Positions 10,023-19,098 of a stretch of DNA of 64,000 nucleotides are shown piece by piece; within the stretch, counting starts at the first letter, position 1, and the number at the start of each line of letters is the position of its first letter. A program made the translations under genes and the position numbers. The stretch is from Regnicoccus_A sp014224355 (GTDB lineage: Bacteria; Cyanobacteriota; Cyanobacteriia; PCC-6307; Cyanobiaceae), in assembly GCF_050920705.1 (NCBI RefSeq), contig NZ_CP154799.1, forward strand, positions 1,488,001 to 1,552,000, in the 5' to 3' direction. The notes below the pieces were generated by a model. It made no database searches and was not told the DNA's origin. It saw only the letters and a list, made by a program, of their open reading frames with translations.

Positions 10023-10402
10023 AGGCGCGGCCAGCGACGGCGCAGCCCATGGCGGATGCGCTCCAGCAGGCCGGCCCGGGGGATCTCCTCACTCCAGCGC
10101 TCCAGCAGGTCCCGCCCCATCGGCGTGAGTCGCACCCGCTCGGTCAGCCCCTGGCCATCCACCTCCCGGCGCAGCACCCCCACCCGGATCAACCAGATGA
10201 AGTGGTCTTCAGCCCGCTCGCTGCTCAGGGGGGCGACGGTGAGCTCGGCCTGTTCGGCTCGCCGGCTGAGCCCCTCGCTGCTGATCGCCTCGCCGCTGAG
10301 CAGCCCGTAGAACGCCCGCCGGAAAGGAAGGCAGCGCAGGGCACTGGCGGCCCGGTTCAGGGAGCGGGGATCGTTGAGGGTGCCGGAGAGGGAGCCATCC
10401 AT
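10019..10402 (-). CDS. Conserved cyanobacterial protein, possible winged-helix (Npun_F0494-like)
   Basis: 127 residues, no signal peptide or membrane helix. The middle and C-terminal parts (HFIWLIRVGVLRREVDGQG followed by a basic LTPMGRDLLERW segment) look like the DNA-binding helix and wing of a winged-helix fold, and the tail is strongly basic (RIRHGLRRRWPRL). I recall a similar uncharacterised family labelled Npun_F0494 in cyanobacteria, but cannot confirm the match. First gene of a four-base-overlap operon with cobQ and the ferredoxin. Function unknown. Confidence 0.6.
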   Translation of the reverse strand: MDGSLSGTLNDPRSLNRAASALRCLPFRRAFYGLLSGEAISSEGLSRRAEQAELTVAPLSSERAEDHFIWLIRVGVLRREVDGQGLTERVRLTPMGRDLLERWSEEIPRAGLLERIRHGLRRRWPRL

Positions 10403-10537
10403 GGCCCGATTCTCCCGGATCAGCCCCCGTGCTCGTGGCTGCTTCGCAGGGCGTGATTCGCGCCGCCATTCACTCGGCCGATCACCCCGTCAGGGGAGAA
10501 TTCTGAGCATCGTGGAAGGGCCAGGAGGCCGCTGTCG

Positions 10538-11146
10538 ATGGTGCAGGCTCCACTGGTGCTGGCCTCCGCCTCGCCGGCGCGACGGCGCCTGCTGGAGCAG
10601 GCGGGCATTCCCCACCGGGTGCAGGTGAGCGGCGTCGATGAGGAGGCCTGGCGTGACCCGGATCCCCTGCAGCTGGTGCAGGCCCTGGCACAGGCCAAGG
10701 CCGAGGCGGTCGGGCGAGAGCTGGTGCTGCCGGCCGCTGGGCGGCTGGGCGGGGTGCTGGGCTGCGACTCCCTGTTCATGCTCGCCGGGGCCGTGTATGG
10801 CAAGCCCCGCGATGCCGAGGAAGCCACCAGCCGCTGGCGGCGCATGGCCGGCTCCTGGGGGGAGCTGCACACGGGCCATTGCCTGCTGCCCGCGCCGGAA
10901 GCCACGCCTCTGCTGGCCACGGTCACCACCCGCGTGAAGTTCGCGCAGCTCAGTGAGGCGGCGATCGCCGCTTATGTGGCCACCGGTGAGCCCCTGAGCT
11001 GTGCCGGCGGCTTTGCCCTCGAAGGCCGGGGCGCTCCCCTGGTGGAGCGCATCGAGGGCTGCTTCAGCAACGTGATCGGCCTGAGCCTGCCTCTGCTGCG
11101 CCGCTGGCTGGCCCAGAGCGACTCCCCTGAATATCCGCTCACCTGA
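10538..11146 (+). CDS. maf: Maf-family nucleotide pyrophosphatase
   Basis: This house-cleaning enzyme hydrolyses non-canonical or methylated nucleoside triphosphates. The 202 residues begin with the family signature LASASPARRRLL and contain GCDSLF in the metal-binding loop, GKP(R)DAEEA, HTGHCL, and the C-terminal LVERIEGCFSNVIGL. The ATG at 10538 sits where homologs start. The downstream neighbour is psbC on the other strand, separated by a terminator. Confidence 0.94.
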   Translation: MVQAPLVLASASPARRRLLEQAGIPHRVQVSGVDEEAWRDPDPLQLVQALAQAKAEAVGRELVLPAAGRLGGVLGCDSLFMLAGAVYGKPRDAEEATSRWRRMAGSWGELHTGHCLLPAPEATPLLATVTTRVKFAQLSEAAIAAYVATGEPLSCAGGFALEGRGAPLVERIEGCFSNVIGLSLPLLRRWLAQSDSPEYPLT

Positions 11147-11190
11147 GCCGATCAGCGGAAGATCTGGGCGTTCTGGGCAGCCGGGCCATG

Positions 11191-11218
11191 AAAAAACCCC
11201 CCGCCATGGCGAGGGGTT
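11191..11218 (-). terminator. Rho-independent terminator of the psbD-psbC operon
   Basis: On the minus strand the sequence reads AACCCCTCGCC-AT-GGCGGGGGGTT followed by a T run. This GC-rich hairpin and U-tract lie about 35 bases after the psbC stop. The stem also faces the end of maf. Confidence 0.8.
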
Positions 11219-11253
11219 GACGATGGCTGCAGGGCCGAAGCGCCTGGAGAGGA

Positions 11254-12642
11254 TCAGTCGAGATCCGGCATGGCCAGGGTGGGCTCGGCCTGACGGTCGA
11301 TGCCCTTCTCGAAACCGGCGGCGGCGGCGCGGGCGCGGCCCGCGTGCCAGAGGTGACCCACCAGGAAGAAGAAGGCGAGCACGAACTGGGTGGCCGAGAG
11401 CCACTGCCGCACGTTCACGAAGTTCACCGAGTTGGGTTCGGTGATGATGCCGCCCACGGAATTGAGGGAGGCGTTGGGAGCGTGGGTCATGTATTCAGCA
11501 GCCCGACGCACCTGCCAGGGCTGAATGTCGTTCTGGAGCTTGTCGAGGCTGAGGCCGTTGGGGCCGCGCAGGGGCTCCAGCCAGGGACCGCGGAAGTCCC
11601 AGAAGCGCATGGTCTCACCGCCGAAGATGATCTCACCGGTGGGGGAGCGCATCAGGTATTTGCCCAGGCCGGTGGGGCCCATGGCAGAGCCGATGTTGGC
11701 GCCGAGGCGCTGGTCACGCACCAGGAAGGTGAAGCTCTGGGCCTGGGAGGCTTCGGCGTTGGTGGGGCCGTAGAACTCCGAGGGGTAGGCGGTGTTGTTG
11801 AACCAGATGTAGGCCGAGGCGATGAAGCTCATGAAGCTCAGAGCACCGAGGCTGTAGCTCAGGTAGGCCTCACCGTTCCAGATGAAGGCACGGCGCACCC
11901 AGCCGAAGGGCTTGGTGATCACGTGCCAGATGCCGCCGAAGATGCAGATCAGGCCGAGCCAGATGTGGCCGCCGATGATGTCTTCCATCGAGTTGACCCC
12001 GATGATCCAGCCCTCACCACCGAAGGGGGCGCGGAACAGATAACCGAAGATCACACCCGGATCAAGGGTGGGGTTGGTGATCAGGCGCACGTCGCCACCA
12101 CCGGGCGCCCAGGTGTCGTAGACACCGCCGAAGAACATGGCCTTGAACACCAGCAGCAGGCAGCCCACACCCAGCAGGATGAGGTGATAGCCGATGATGT
12201 TGGTCATCTGGTTCTTGTCGCGCCAGTCCTGGGAGAAGAACGAGGAGTAGTTCTCCAGGATCTCCGGGCCACGCAGGGCGTGGTATAGGCCGCCGAGGCC
12301 GAGCACGGCGGAGCTGATCAGGTGCAGCACACCGACCACGAAGAACGGGTAGAGGCTGGTGACCTCACCGCCGGGGCCCACGCCGTAGCCGAGAGTGGCC
12401 ACGTGGGGGAACAGGATCAGTCCCTGCTCGTACATCGGCTTGTCGAAGCTGAAGTGACTCACTTCGAACAGCATCATCGCTCCGGCCCAGAAGACCATCA
12501 GACCCGCGTGGGCCACGTGGGCGCCGAGCAGGCGACCGGAGAGATTGATCAGGCGGGCGTTGCCGGCCCACCAGGCATAACCGGTGGAGTCGAGGTCTTT
12601 GCCCCCGACGGCCACCATGGAGGAATTAAAGGGCGTTTCCAC
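11254..12642 (-). CDS. psbC: Photosystem II CP43 chlorophyll-binding protein
   Basis: CP43 is the inner antenna of photosystem II; its lumenal loop E also supplies ligands to the Mn cluster. The 462-residue product has six membrane helices, conserved His residues, and the large loop with the GGETMRFWDFRGPW segment. The GTG at 12642 is the start used in cyanobacteria and plastids. It overlaps the end of psbD by 17 bases, while an ATG nine codons later would shorten the protein. Co-transcribed with psbD. Confidence 0.98.
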   Translation of the reverse strand: METPFNSSMVAVGGKDLDSTGYAWWAGNARLINLSGRLLGAHVAHAGLMVFWAGAMMLFEVSHFSFDKPMYEQGLILFPHVATLGYGVGPGGEVTSLYPFFVVGVLHLISSAVLGLGGLYHALRGPEILENYSSFFSQDWRDKNQMTNIIGYHLILLGVGCLLLVFKAMFFGGVYDTWAPGGGDVRLITNPTLDPGVIFGYLFRAPFGGEGWIIGVNSMEDIIGGHIWLGLICIFGGIWHVITKPFGWVRRAFIWNGEAYLSYSLGALSFMSFIASAYIWFNNTAYPSEFYGPTNAEASQAQSFTFLVRDQRLGANIGSAMGPTGLGKYLMRSPTGEIIFGGETMRFWDFRGPWLEPLRGPNGLSLDKLQNDIQPWQVRRAAEYMTHAPNASLNSVGGIITEPNSVNFVNVRQWLSATQFVLAFFFLVGHLWHAGRARAAAAGFEKGIDRQAEPTLAMPDLD

Positions 12643-13684
12643 GGGGCAGAACCTCTTCAGGGAAGACGAAGTTTTCATGCGGCTGGTCGGCCGGTGCCAT
12701 CCAGGCACGCAGACCTTCGTTCAGAAGAATGTTCTTCGTGTAGAAGGTCTCGAATTCGGGGTCCTCAGCGGCGCGGATCTCCTGCGACACGAAGTCGTAG
12801 GCACGCAGGTTGAGGGCCAGGCCGATGATGCCGATGCTGCTGGTCCACAGACCCATCACCGGCACGAACAGCATGAAGAAGTGCAGCCAGCGCTTGTTGG
12901 AGAACGCGATCCCGAAGATCTGGCTCCAGAAGCGGTTGGCGGTGACCATCGAGTAGGTCTCTTCCTCCTGGGTGGGCTCGAACGCCTTGAAGGTGTTCGA
13001 CTGCTCACCGTCCTCGAACAGGGTGTTCTCCACCGTGGCGCCGTGGATGGCGCAGAGCAGAGCACCGCCGAGAATGCCGGCCACACCCATCATGTGGAAC
13101 GGGTTCAGGGTCCAGTTGTGGAAGCCCTGCAGGAACAGCAGGAAGCGGAAGATGGCGGCCACCCCGAAGCTGGGGGCGAAGAACCAGCTGCTCTGGCCCA
13201 GGGGGTACATCAGGAAGACACTGACGAACACCGCGATCGGACCGGAGAAGGCGATGGCGTTGTAGGGGCGGATGCCCACCAGCCGGGCGATCTCGAACTG
13301 ACGCAGCATGAAGCCGATCAGGGCGAAGGCGCCGTGCAGGGCCACGAAGGGCCAGAGGCCACCGAGCTGGATCCAGCGCACGAAGTCGCCCTGGGCCTCG
13401 GGACCCCAGAGCAGCAGCAGGCTGTGACCCATGGCATCAGCGGGTGTGCTGACGGCGGCGGTGAGGAAGTTGCAACCCTCCAGATAGGAGCTGGCAATGC
13501 CGTGGGTGTACCAGGAGGTGGCGAAGGTGGTGCCGGTCAGCCAGCCGCCCAGCGCCAGATAGGCGGTGGGGAACAGCAGCAGACCGGACCACCCGACAAA
13601 AACAAAGCGATCACGCTTCAGCCAGTCATCGAGGACGTCGAACCATCCCCGTGCGGCAGGCGCGCGCCCTAAAGCGATCGTCAT
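12626..13684 (-). CDS. psbD: Photosystem II D2 reaction-centre protein
   Basis: D2 binds QA, P680 and the redox-active tyrosine D in the photosystem II core. The protein is exactly 352 residues (MTIALGRAPAARGWF start), the canonical length, with five membrane helices and the iron/QA-site His-containing segment HNWTLNPFHMMGVAG. The upstream in-frame extension to 13741 is not part of the protein. It precedes psbC in a two-gene operon. The sequence is intact, unlike several neighbours. Confidence 0.98.
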   Translation of the reverse strand: MTIALGRAPAARGWFDVLDDWLKRDRFVFVGWSGLLLFPTAYLALGGWLTGTTFATSWYTHGIASSYLEGCNFLTAAVSTPADAMGHSLLLLWGPEAQGDFVRWIQLGGLWPFVALHGAFALIGFMLRQFEIARLVGIRPYNAIAFSGPIAVFVSVFLMYPLGQSSWFFAPSFGVAAIFRFLLFLQGFHNWTLNPFHMMGVAGILGGALLCAIHGATVENTLFEDGEQSNTFKAFEPTQEEETYSMVTANRFWSQIFGIAFSNKRWLHFFMLFVPVMGLWTSSIGIIGLALNLRAYDFVSQEIRAAEDPEFETFYTKNILLNEGLRAWMAPADQPHENFVFPEEVLPRGNAL

Positions 13685-13734
13685 GGGTTGAAACGGTGCG
13701 GAAATCCCGCTTGGCTTTGGGATACCGGGCGATG

Positions 13735-13763
13735 GTAACAATGTTCACGGGCAGCGCGAGCAA
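13735..13763 (-). promoter_or_regulatory. Candidate psbD promoter
   Basis: On the minus strand TTGCTC (13758-13763) and TGTTAC (13735-13740) are spaced by 17 bases, about 50 bases upstream of psbD, in the 203-base divergent region shared with ycf4. The -10 match is weak (three of six). A plausible site only. Confidence 0.3.
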
Positions 13764-13887
13764 GCCCGCAACGGGCTGACATTGCCTGTCGCGGCAGGGT
13801 TTTTAGGTATTTCTTCCATTTGTTCCCGCCCCCTGCGCCGCAGGCTGGGGTGATCGGCCCGCCGACCCTTCCCCGGCGACGGCCAAG

Positions 13888-14511
13888 ATGACGGTCCATC
13901 GCCTCCCCGCCGCCCCCATGGCCCCGGCTTCCCCTTCGGCCGCTCCAGCGCCGCGTCCAGCGGCCAACGACAACGCCCGCGCCTCCCTGCTCGAGCAGAC
14001 GGTCCAGGGCTCCCGCCGCCTCTCCAACTACCTGGTGGCCTCCGCGGTCAGCCTGGGAGGAGTCGGCTTCCTGCTCACCAGCCTCTCCAGCCGCCTCGGT
14101 CTCGACCTGCTGCCCCTGGGCCATCCGGCCGAACTCGAGTGGGTTCCCCAGGGACTGGTGATGGGGGCCTATGGAACCGCCGGCGTGCTGCTGGCCACCT
14201 ACCTCTGGGCGGTGATCGCACTGGATGTGGGGGCCGGCAGCAACCGCTTCGACAAGGAGAGCAACCTGGCCAGCATCACCCGCCGCGGCTTCCGTCAGAA
14301 GATCGACGTGGAGATCCCCCTGCGTGAGGTCCTGGCGGTGAAGGTCGACGTGCGCGACGGCCTCAACCCCCGTCGCCGCCTGGCGCTGCGCCTGCAGGGC
14401 CGCCGCGACCTGCCCCTGACCCGGGTGGGAGAGCCCCTGCCCCTGGCCGAGCTCGAGCGCAGCGGCGCCGAACTGGCCCGCTTCCTCAAAGTTCCCCTGG
14501 AGGGGGTCTGA
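13888..14511 (+). CDS. ycf4: Photosystem I assembly protein Ycf4
   Basis: A thylakoid membrane scaffold for photosystem I assembly. 207 residues with two membrane helices (LVASAVSLGGVGFLLTSL and GAYGTAGVLLATYLWAVIA) and the family segment GSNRFDKESNLASITRRGFR. The N-terminus carries an Ala/Pro-rich extension of about 25 residues before the conserved core, so an internal ATG (13918) may be the real start. The next gene begins four bases after its stop. Confidence 0.92.
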   Translation: MTVHRLPAAPMAPASPSAAPAPRPAANDNARASLLEQTVQGSRRLSNYLVASAVSLGGVGFLLTSLSSRLGLDLLPLGHPAELEWVPQGLVMGAYGTAGVLLATYLWAVIALDVGAGSNRFDKESNLASITRRGFRQKIDVEIPLREVLAVKVDVRDGLNPRRRLALRLQGRRDLPLTRVGEPLPLAELERSGAELARFLKVPLEGV

Positions 14512-14515
14512 TCCG

Positions 14516-15226
14516 ATGACGATGCGCCTCAGCCGTCTTCTGCTTCTTGGTGTGCTGCTGCTCACCCCCTTCGGCCTCGGAGCCTGCGCTGCCGATGCCC
14601 CCCGCAGTCCCCTGGGCTGCGCGGCCCCTGGAGCGGCCTGCCTGAGCGGCAAGGCCCTGGTGTCACTGAAGACCAGCCGCGGGGATGTGGAGGTGGAGCT
14701 GATCGGTGATGCCGCGCCGCTCACGGCCGGAAACTTCGTCGATCTGGTGCGCCGCGGCGCCTACAACAACACCGTGTTCCATCGGGTGGTGAACGAGCCC
14801 ACCCCGTTCGTGGTGCAGGGGGGCGATCCCCAGAGCGCCGACCCGAAGGTGCCGTCCAACCTCTATGGCACCGGCAGCTTCGTGGATCCGGCCACCGACC
14901 AGCCCAGGCTGATCCCCCTGGAACTGGCGATCGAAGGGGAGCCCGAGCCCCGCTACGGCGCCGAGGTGCTGGATCCGGCCGAGAGCCTCCAGCTCAGGCT
15001 CAAGCACGACCGCGGGGCCCTGGCCATGGCCCGCTCGGCCGATCCCAATTCCGCCAGCGCGCAGTTCTACATCGCCCTCAAGCCCCTCACCGAGCTCGAT
15101 GGGCGCTACGCGGTGTTCGGCCGTGTGGTGAAGGGGATGGAGGTGGTCGACAAGATCAAGCAGGGCGACCGCCTGATCAAGGCCACGCTGGTGGAGGGGG
15201 GCACCCTGGTGAAGGGCGAGCCCTGA
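14516..15226 (+). CDS. Cyclophilin-type peptidyl-prolyl isomerase, lipoprotein
   Basis: Catalyses cis-trans isomerisation of Xaa-Pro bonds during folding outside the cytoplasm. A signal peptide (RLLLLGVLLLTPFGLG) ends in a lipobox (LGAC near residue 22), so the mature protein is probably membrane-anchored by lipid. The cyclophilin domain carries the active-site Arg in VFHRVV, FVVQGGDP, and the NSASAQFYIAL segment. 236 residues. It follows ycf4 by four bases and may share its transcript, which would fit a thylakoid-lumen or periplasmic role. Confidence 0.92.
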   Translation: MTMRLSRLLLLGVLLLTPFGLGACAADAPRSPLGCAAPGAACLSGKALVSLKTSRGDVEVELIGDAAPLTAGNFVDLVRRGAYNNTVFHRVVNEPTPFVVQGGDPQSADPKVPSNLYGTGSFVDPATDQPRLIPLELAIEGEPEPRYGAEVLDPAESLQLRLKHDRGALAMARSADPNSASAQFYIALKPLTELDGRYAVFGRVVKGMEVVDKIKQGDRLIKATLVEGGTLVKGEP

Positions 15227-15237
15227 GCTGGGCCGTC

Positions 15238-15768
15238 TCAGGCGGGCACGCGCTTGTCGGAGGCGGTGACCTTGAGCAGAGCGGTGTTCACGCCCGAGGC
15301 CCGCTCCAGGGTCACCTTGCCGGTGCGGGCGATCTCGAGGATGCCGAAGCTCTCGAGAATCTGCTCGAGGGCCACCAGTTTGCCCGGATCGCCCACCACC
15401 TCCAGGATCAGGGCGTTGTCGGCCACGTCGACCACCTTGGCGCGGAAGACTTCGACCAGATCGAGAATCGCCGCCCTGTTCTCCGGCGGCGCCGACACCT
15501 TCAGGAGCATCAGCTCCCTCTCCACCGCTGGAATACGGGTGAGGTCGATCACATTGAGCACGTTGATCAGCTTGTTCAGCTGCTTGACCATCTGCTCGAG
15601 GGTGCGATCGTCGCCCTCCACCACCATGGTGAGCCGGGAGTGGCCGCGCTGCTCGGCCGGCCCCACCGCCAGGCTGTCGATGTTGAAGCCACGGCGGGCG
15701 AACAGCCCGGAGATGCGGCTGAGGGCGCCGGATTCGTCCTGCACCAGCACCGAGAGGGTGTGTTTCAT
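15238..15768 (-). CDS. ilvH: Acetolactate synthase small (regulatory) subunit
   Basis: Regulates acetohydroxyacid synthase in branched-chain amino-acid synthesis and confers valine feedback. The 176 residues begin with an ACT domain (LSVLVQDESGALSRISGLF) followed by the conserved C-terminal domain (ALILEVVGDPGKL). The usual family length. The catalytic subunit is not in this window. Confidence 0.96.
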   Translation of the reverse strand: MKHTLSVLVQDESGALSRISGLFARRGFNIDSLAVGPAEQRGHSRLTMVVEGDDRTLEQMVKQLNKLINVLNVIDLTRIPAVERELMLLKVSAPPENRAAILDLVEVFRAKVVDVADNALILEVVGDPGKLVALEQILESFGILEIARTGKVTLERASGVNTALLKVTASDKRVPA

Positions 15769-15806
15769 GGCCGGGGCGGCGCTCGACGGGGCATCAAGGC
15801 CCCAAA

Positions 15807-16752
15807 TTACGTGCCGGCCTCCTGAAGCCCCTCCAGCCAGGGCAGCAGCAGGGCCTCGAAAGCCTCGGGGGCCTCATCGTGGGGGCAATGGCCGACCCCT
15901 GCCAGCCTCTCCAGGCGCAGTTCCGGCCGGAGGCTCGCGATCAGCTCCGCCACTTCGATCGGCACCAGGCGGTCGGCCTCGCCCCAGATCAGCAGCAGGG
16001 GCTGCACCAGGCGCGCCAGCAGCGCCTCGGCCGTGGCCCCCCGCGGGCGCAGGGCCATGCCGATGCTCATCCCGCGCAGGGCCCAGGCCGCGGTCGGTCG
16101 CCGGGCCGGACGGGCGAACAGTCGGCGCAGCTCCCCGTCGCCGAGCACCGGCTGGTTGTAGGCCGACTGCAGACCCAGGTCGAGCAGGGGGGTGCGGGCG
16201 ATCAGGGGCACCAGCAGCTCCAGGGGCAGCAGCCTGCAGAGCAGGTGCACCACCAGCCGCTGCAGCCGCCGCCGCCAGGGGGGCGCCGCCGGGGTATGGC
16301 CATCACCAGGCTGGGATCCGGCAGGGGCAAGGCGGCCACCGCCCGCACCCACTCTGGGCTGAACACCGCCGCGCTCAGGGCCACCAGCCCCCCCAGGGAG
16401 TGACCGAGCAGCACGGCGGGCTGTTGCACCACCTGCTGCAGGAAGGCGGCGCTCTGGCGGGCCCAGAGCCGGTTGTCGAGGTGCAGGGCCGGCTGGTCGG
16501 AGCCGCCGAAGCCGATCAGATCCAGGCCGTAGACGCACCAGCCCGCCGCCGCCAGGCCGGCCACATTGTGGCGCCAGTGGCCGCTGCTGGCGGCGAAGCC
16601 ATGGAGCAGCAGCAGGGGGGATCGCTGGGGTCACCGAGCACGCGCCAGTGGCAGGCCAGGCCACGCCAGTGCCAGGTGCCGTGCAGGCCCCAGTCGATGC
16701 CATCCCCTGCGACAGGCTGGGCTGGAGCTGTCACCACCGGAGCCTGAGCCAC
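15807..16752 (-). CDS. Alpha/beta hydrolase, broken by two one-base contractions
   Basis: The reconstructed 315-residue protein has the alpha/beta-hydrolase order: an oxyanion-loop LLLLHGFAA, nucleophile elbow GHSLGG, an acid in IWGEADRLVP, and His in VGHCPHDEAPE. It spans three frames. The first slip is at a six-G run (16615-16620, DPP/LLLLHG), the second at a six-G run (16278-16283, RRRPP/WRRRLQ). One extra base at each makes 948 bases, an exact codon multiple. Related cyanobacterial enzymes are annotated only as hydrolases or MenH-like proteins. Substrate unknown. Confidence 0.75.
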
Positions 16753-16846
16753 GCCGAACGACCCTCACTATTGCGAAGGAGCGGCCCGGCTGCGGCTGGG
16801 GGAGGGCTTCTTCCGGGCCGACTCGCGCCCGGCCAGGGATCTGGGG

Positions 16847-17884
16847 GTGCTGCTGGCCCGCCGGCTGGCGGGCCAGGGGCCCCTGGAGGTGCTGGATCTG
16901 ATGGCGGGTTGCGGGGTGCGCTCCCTGCGCTATGGCCTCGAGGCCGGAGCTAGTGCGGTCTGGGCCAACGATGCCGACCCGGAGCGGCTGCCGGTGCTGC
17001 GCACCAACCTGGAGCCTCTGCGGGGGCGCCTGGCGCTGCGGCTGAGTGCCCTGACCGCCCAGAAGCTCCTGGCCGCCTGCCTGTTGCGCGATCAGCGCTT
17101 CGACCTGGTGGACCTCGATGCCTTCGGCTGCCCCGGGGCCCTGGTGCCCCGTGCCCTGGAGGCCGTCCGCTTCGGCGGGGTGCTCTATCTGGCCAGCACC
17201 GACGGCCGCTCCCCCACCGGCCATGACCGGACGGCGGCCCTGCGCTCGCTGGGGGCGGCCGCCCGGGCCCATCCGGCCAGCTGGGAGCTGGCCCTGCGCC
17301 TTCAGCTCGGGGTCCTGGCCCGTTCCGCCTGGTCCCTGGGCCGGGGCCTGCGGCCACTGCTGAACGTCAGTGATGGCCGCACCTTCCGCACGGCCGTTCA
17401 GGTGCTGCGCAGCCCGGAGCTGCTCGAGGAGGACCGGCTCGGCCTGCTGGCCCACTGCCACGGCTGCGGTGATCAGCAGGTGCAGAGCCTGCGGCGTCTG
17501 CGCCGCTGGCAGCCCTGCGGCTGCGCCGCCCCGCCGCCCCTGGCGGTGAGCGGTCCGCTCTGGATCGGCCCGCTGCAGGATCCGGCCTGGTTGGAGGGCC
17601 TGATCCACCTCGCCGCGGAGGGCCATGTGGGGGAGCAGGCACGGCGGTGGCTCAGCGGCCTGGCCGCCGACAGCGCCGACGGCGCCAGGGTCTGGCCGAT
17701 GGCGGAGATCGCGCGGCGATCACCCGGTGGCACGGTGCGCCTGCGGCGGCTGGTGGAGCGGTTGCGCCTGGCGGGCTGGAGCGCGAGCGCCAGTGGCGTG
17801 ATGCCGGGCCAGCTGCGCAGCTCAGCCCCCTGGCGGCAGGTGCTGGAGCTGGCCGCCGCGGGGGATGGGACGCTAGATAGGTAG
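16847..17884 (+). CDS. trm1: Trm1-like tRNA (guanine26-N2)-dimethyltransferase
   Basis: Transfers methyl groups from SAM to G26 of tRNA; Trm1 is mostly archaeal and eukaryotic but occurs in some cyanobacteria. SAM motifs DLMAGCGVRSLRYG, NDADP and the catalytic DLDAFGCP are present, and a zinc-like cysteine cluster follows (CHGCG, QPCGCAAP). The GTG at 16847 is the first usable start, giving 345 residues. However, the same frame back to 16748 also translates as family-like sequence (YCEGAARLRLGEGFFRADSR), so the true N-terminus is about 30 residues longer with a non-canonical start or a lost base. Confidence 0.8.
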   Translation: MLLARRLAGQGPLEVLDLMAGCGVRSLRYGLEAGASAVWANDADPERLPVLRTNLEPLRGRLALRLSALTAQKLLAACLLRDQRFDLVDLDAFGCPGALVPRALEAVRFGGVLYLASTDGRSPTGHDRTAALRSLGAAARAHPASWELALRLQLGVLARSAWSLGRGLRPLLNVSDGRTFRTAVQVLRSPELLEEDRLGLLAHCHGCGDQQVQSLRRLRRWQPCGCAAPPPLAVSGPLWIGPLQDPAWLEGLIHLAAEGHVGEQARRWLSGLAADSADGARVWPMAEIARRSPGGTVRLRRLVERLRLAGWSASASGVMPGQLRSSAPWRQVLELAAAGDGTLDR

Positions 17885-17901
17885 CCGTTCTCGCCTCGCC
17901 C

Positions 17902-18000
17902 ATGGCCTCGGAAATCTTCTTCACGGCTGCGATCTTCTGGGTGCTGATCCCCGTCGGTCTGGTGGGCGGCGCGCTGCTGCTCAAGCTGCAGAAAGACTGA
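17902..18000 (+). CDS. petM: Cytochrome b6f complex subunit PetM (subunit VII)
   Basis: A 32-residue single-helix subunit of the cytochrome b6f complex. The sequence (FFTAAIFWVLIPVGLVGG in the helix, ending LLKLQKD) matches the family closely. Its start is 17 bases after the trm1 stop. Too short for most gene callers, but identification is strong. Confidence 0.93.
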   Translation: MASEIFFTAAIFWVLIPVGLVGGALLLKLQKD

Positions 18001-18087
18001 GCCGGCATCCATGGAGCCCGGAGCCTGCCCGGGGCGCGCCGCCGACAGGCGCACCTCTAGGCTCAGCCCCTTCTGATCGGGTGCTTC

Positions 18088-19050
18088 ATGCAGGTTCTGG
18101 TCGTTGGCGGCACCGGCACCCTTGGTCGCCAGATTGCCCGCCGTGCCCTCGATCAGGGCCATCAGGTGCGTTGCATGGTGCGCTCACCGCGCAAGGCGGC
18201 CTTTCTGCAGGAGTGGGGCTGTGAGCTCACCCGCGGTGATCTGCTCGAGCCCGAAAGCCTTGCCTACGCCCTCGAGGGGCAGGAGGCCATCATCGACGCG
18301 GCCACGGCCCGGCCCACCGACAGCGCCGGCATCTACCGGATCGACTGGGACGGCAAGGTCAACCTGCTCCGGGCCTGTGAGAAGGCCGAGGTGAAGCGCG
18401 TCGTGTTCGTCTCGTTGCTGGAGGCCGAGCGCCACCGGCAGGTGCCGCTGATGGACATCAAGTACTGCACCGAACAGCTGCTGATCAGCTCCGACCTCGA
18501 TTACACGATCCTGCGCTGTGTGGCCTTCATGCAGGGGGTGATCGGTCAGTTCGCCATTCCCGTGCTCGAGGGACAGACCGTGTGGGTGAGCGGCACCCCC
18601 ACCCCGATCGCCTACATGAACACCCAGGACGTGGCCCGCTTCGCCGTGGCGGCCCTCGGCCAGGCCGCCACCGTGCGCCAGGCGTTCCCGGTGGTGGGTC
18701 CGAGGGCGTGGAACACCGGGGAGGTCACCCAGCTGTGCGAGCGCTACAGCGGCAAGCCGGCGCGGGTGTTCCGGGTGCGGCCGTTCCTGATCCGGATGAT
18801 GCAGGGGTTGGCCTCCTTCTTCGAACCCGGCGTGACGGTGGCCGAACGGCTGGCCTTCGCCGAGGTCACCGGTGGCGGGCAGCCGCTGGATGCCCCGATG
18901 GAGGAGAGCTACGCGGCCTTCGGGCTGGATGCGGCCGAGACCACCCGCCTGGAGGACTACCTCAAGGAGTACTACGACACGATCCTGCGCCGCTTACGCG
19001 AGCTCGATGCCGACCTCGACAAGGAGGGCAAGAAGAAGCTGCCGTTCTGA
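18088..19050 (+). CDS. ycf39: Ycf39-type atypical short-chain dehydrogenase, photosystem II assembly factor
   Basis: 320 residues with an N-terminal NAD(P)-binding Rossmann motif (VVGGTGTLGRQIARRAL) and the NmrA-like fold. The conserved family segments DIKYCTEQLL and AYMNTQDVARF are present. In Synechocystis Ycf39 works with Hlip proteins to deliver chlorophyll to nascent D1. Petite genes upstream (petM) and downstream (a 71-residue conserved protein) are on the same strand. Confidence 0.92.
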   Translation: MQVLVVGGTGTLGRQIARRALDQGHQVRCMVRSPRKAAFLQEWGCELTRGDLLEPESLAYALEGQEAIIDAATARPTDSAGIYRIDWDGKVNLLRACEKAEVKRVVFVSLLEAERHRQVPLMDIKYCTEQLLISSDLDYTILRCVAFMQGVIGQFAIPVLEGQTVWVSGTPTPIAYMNTQDVARFAVAALGQAATVRQAFPVVGPRAWNTGEVTQLCERYSGKPARVFRVRPFLIRMMQGLASFFEPGVTVAERLAFAEVTGGGQPLDAPMEESYAAFGLDAAETTRLEDYLKEYYDTILRRLRELDADLDKEGKKKLPF

Positions 19051-19098
19051 GCTGCCGGCAGTTCTTTTGTACCATCGGTTGTCGCTTCCGCTCCGGCC

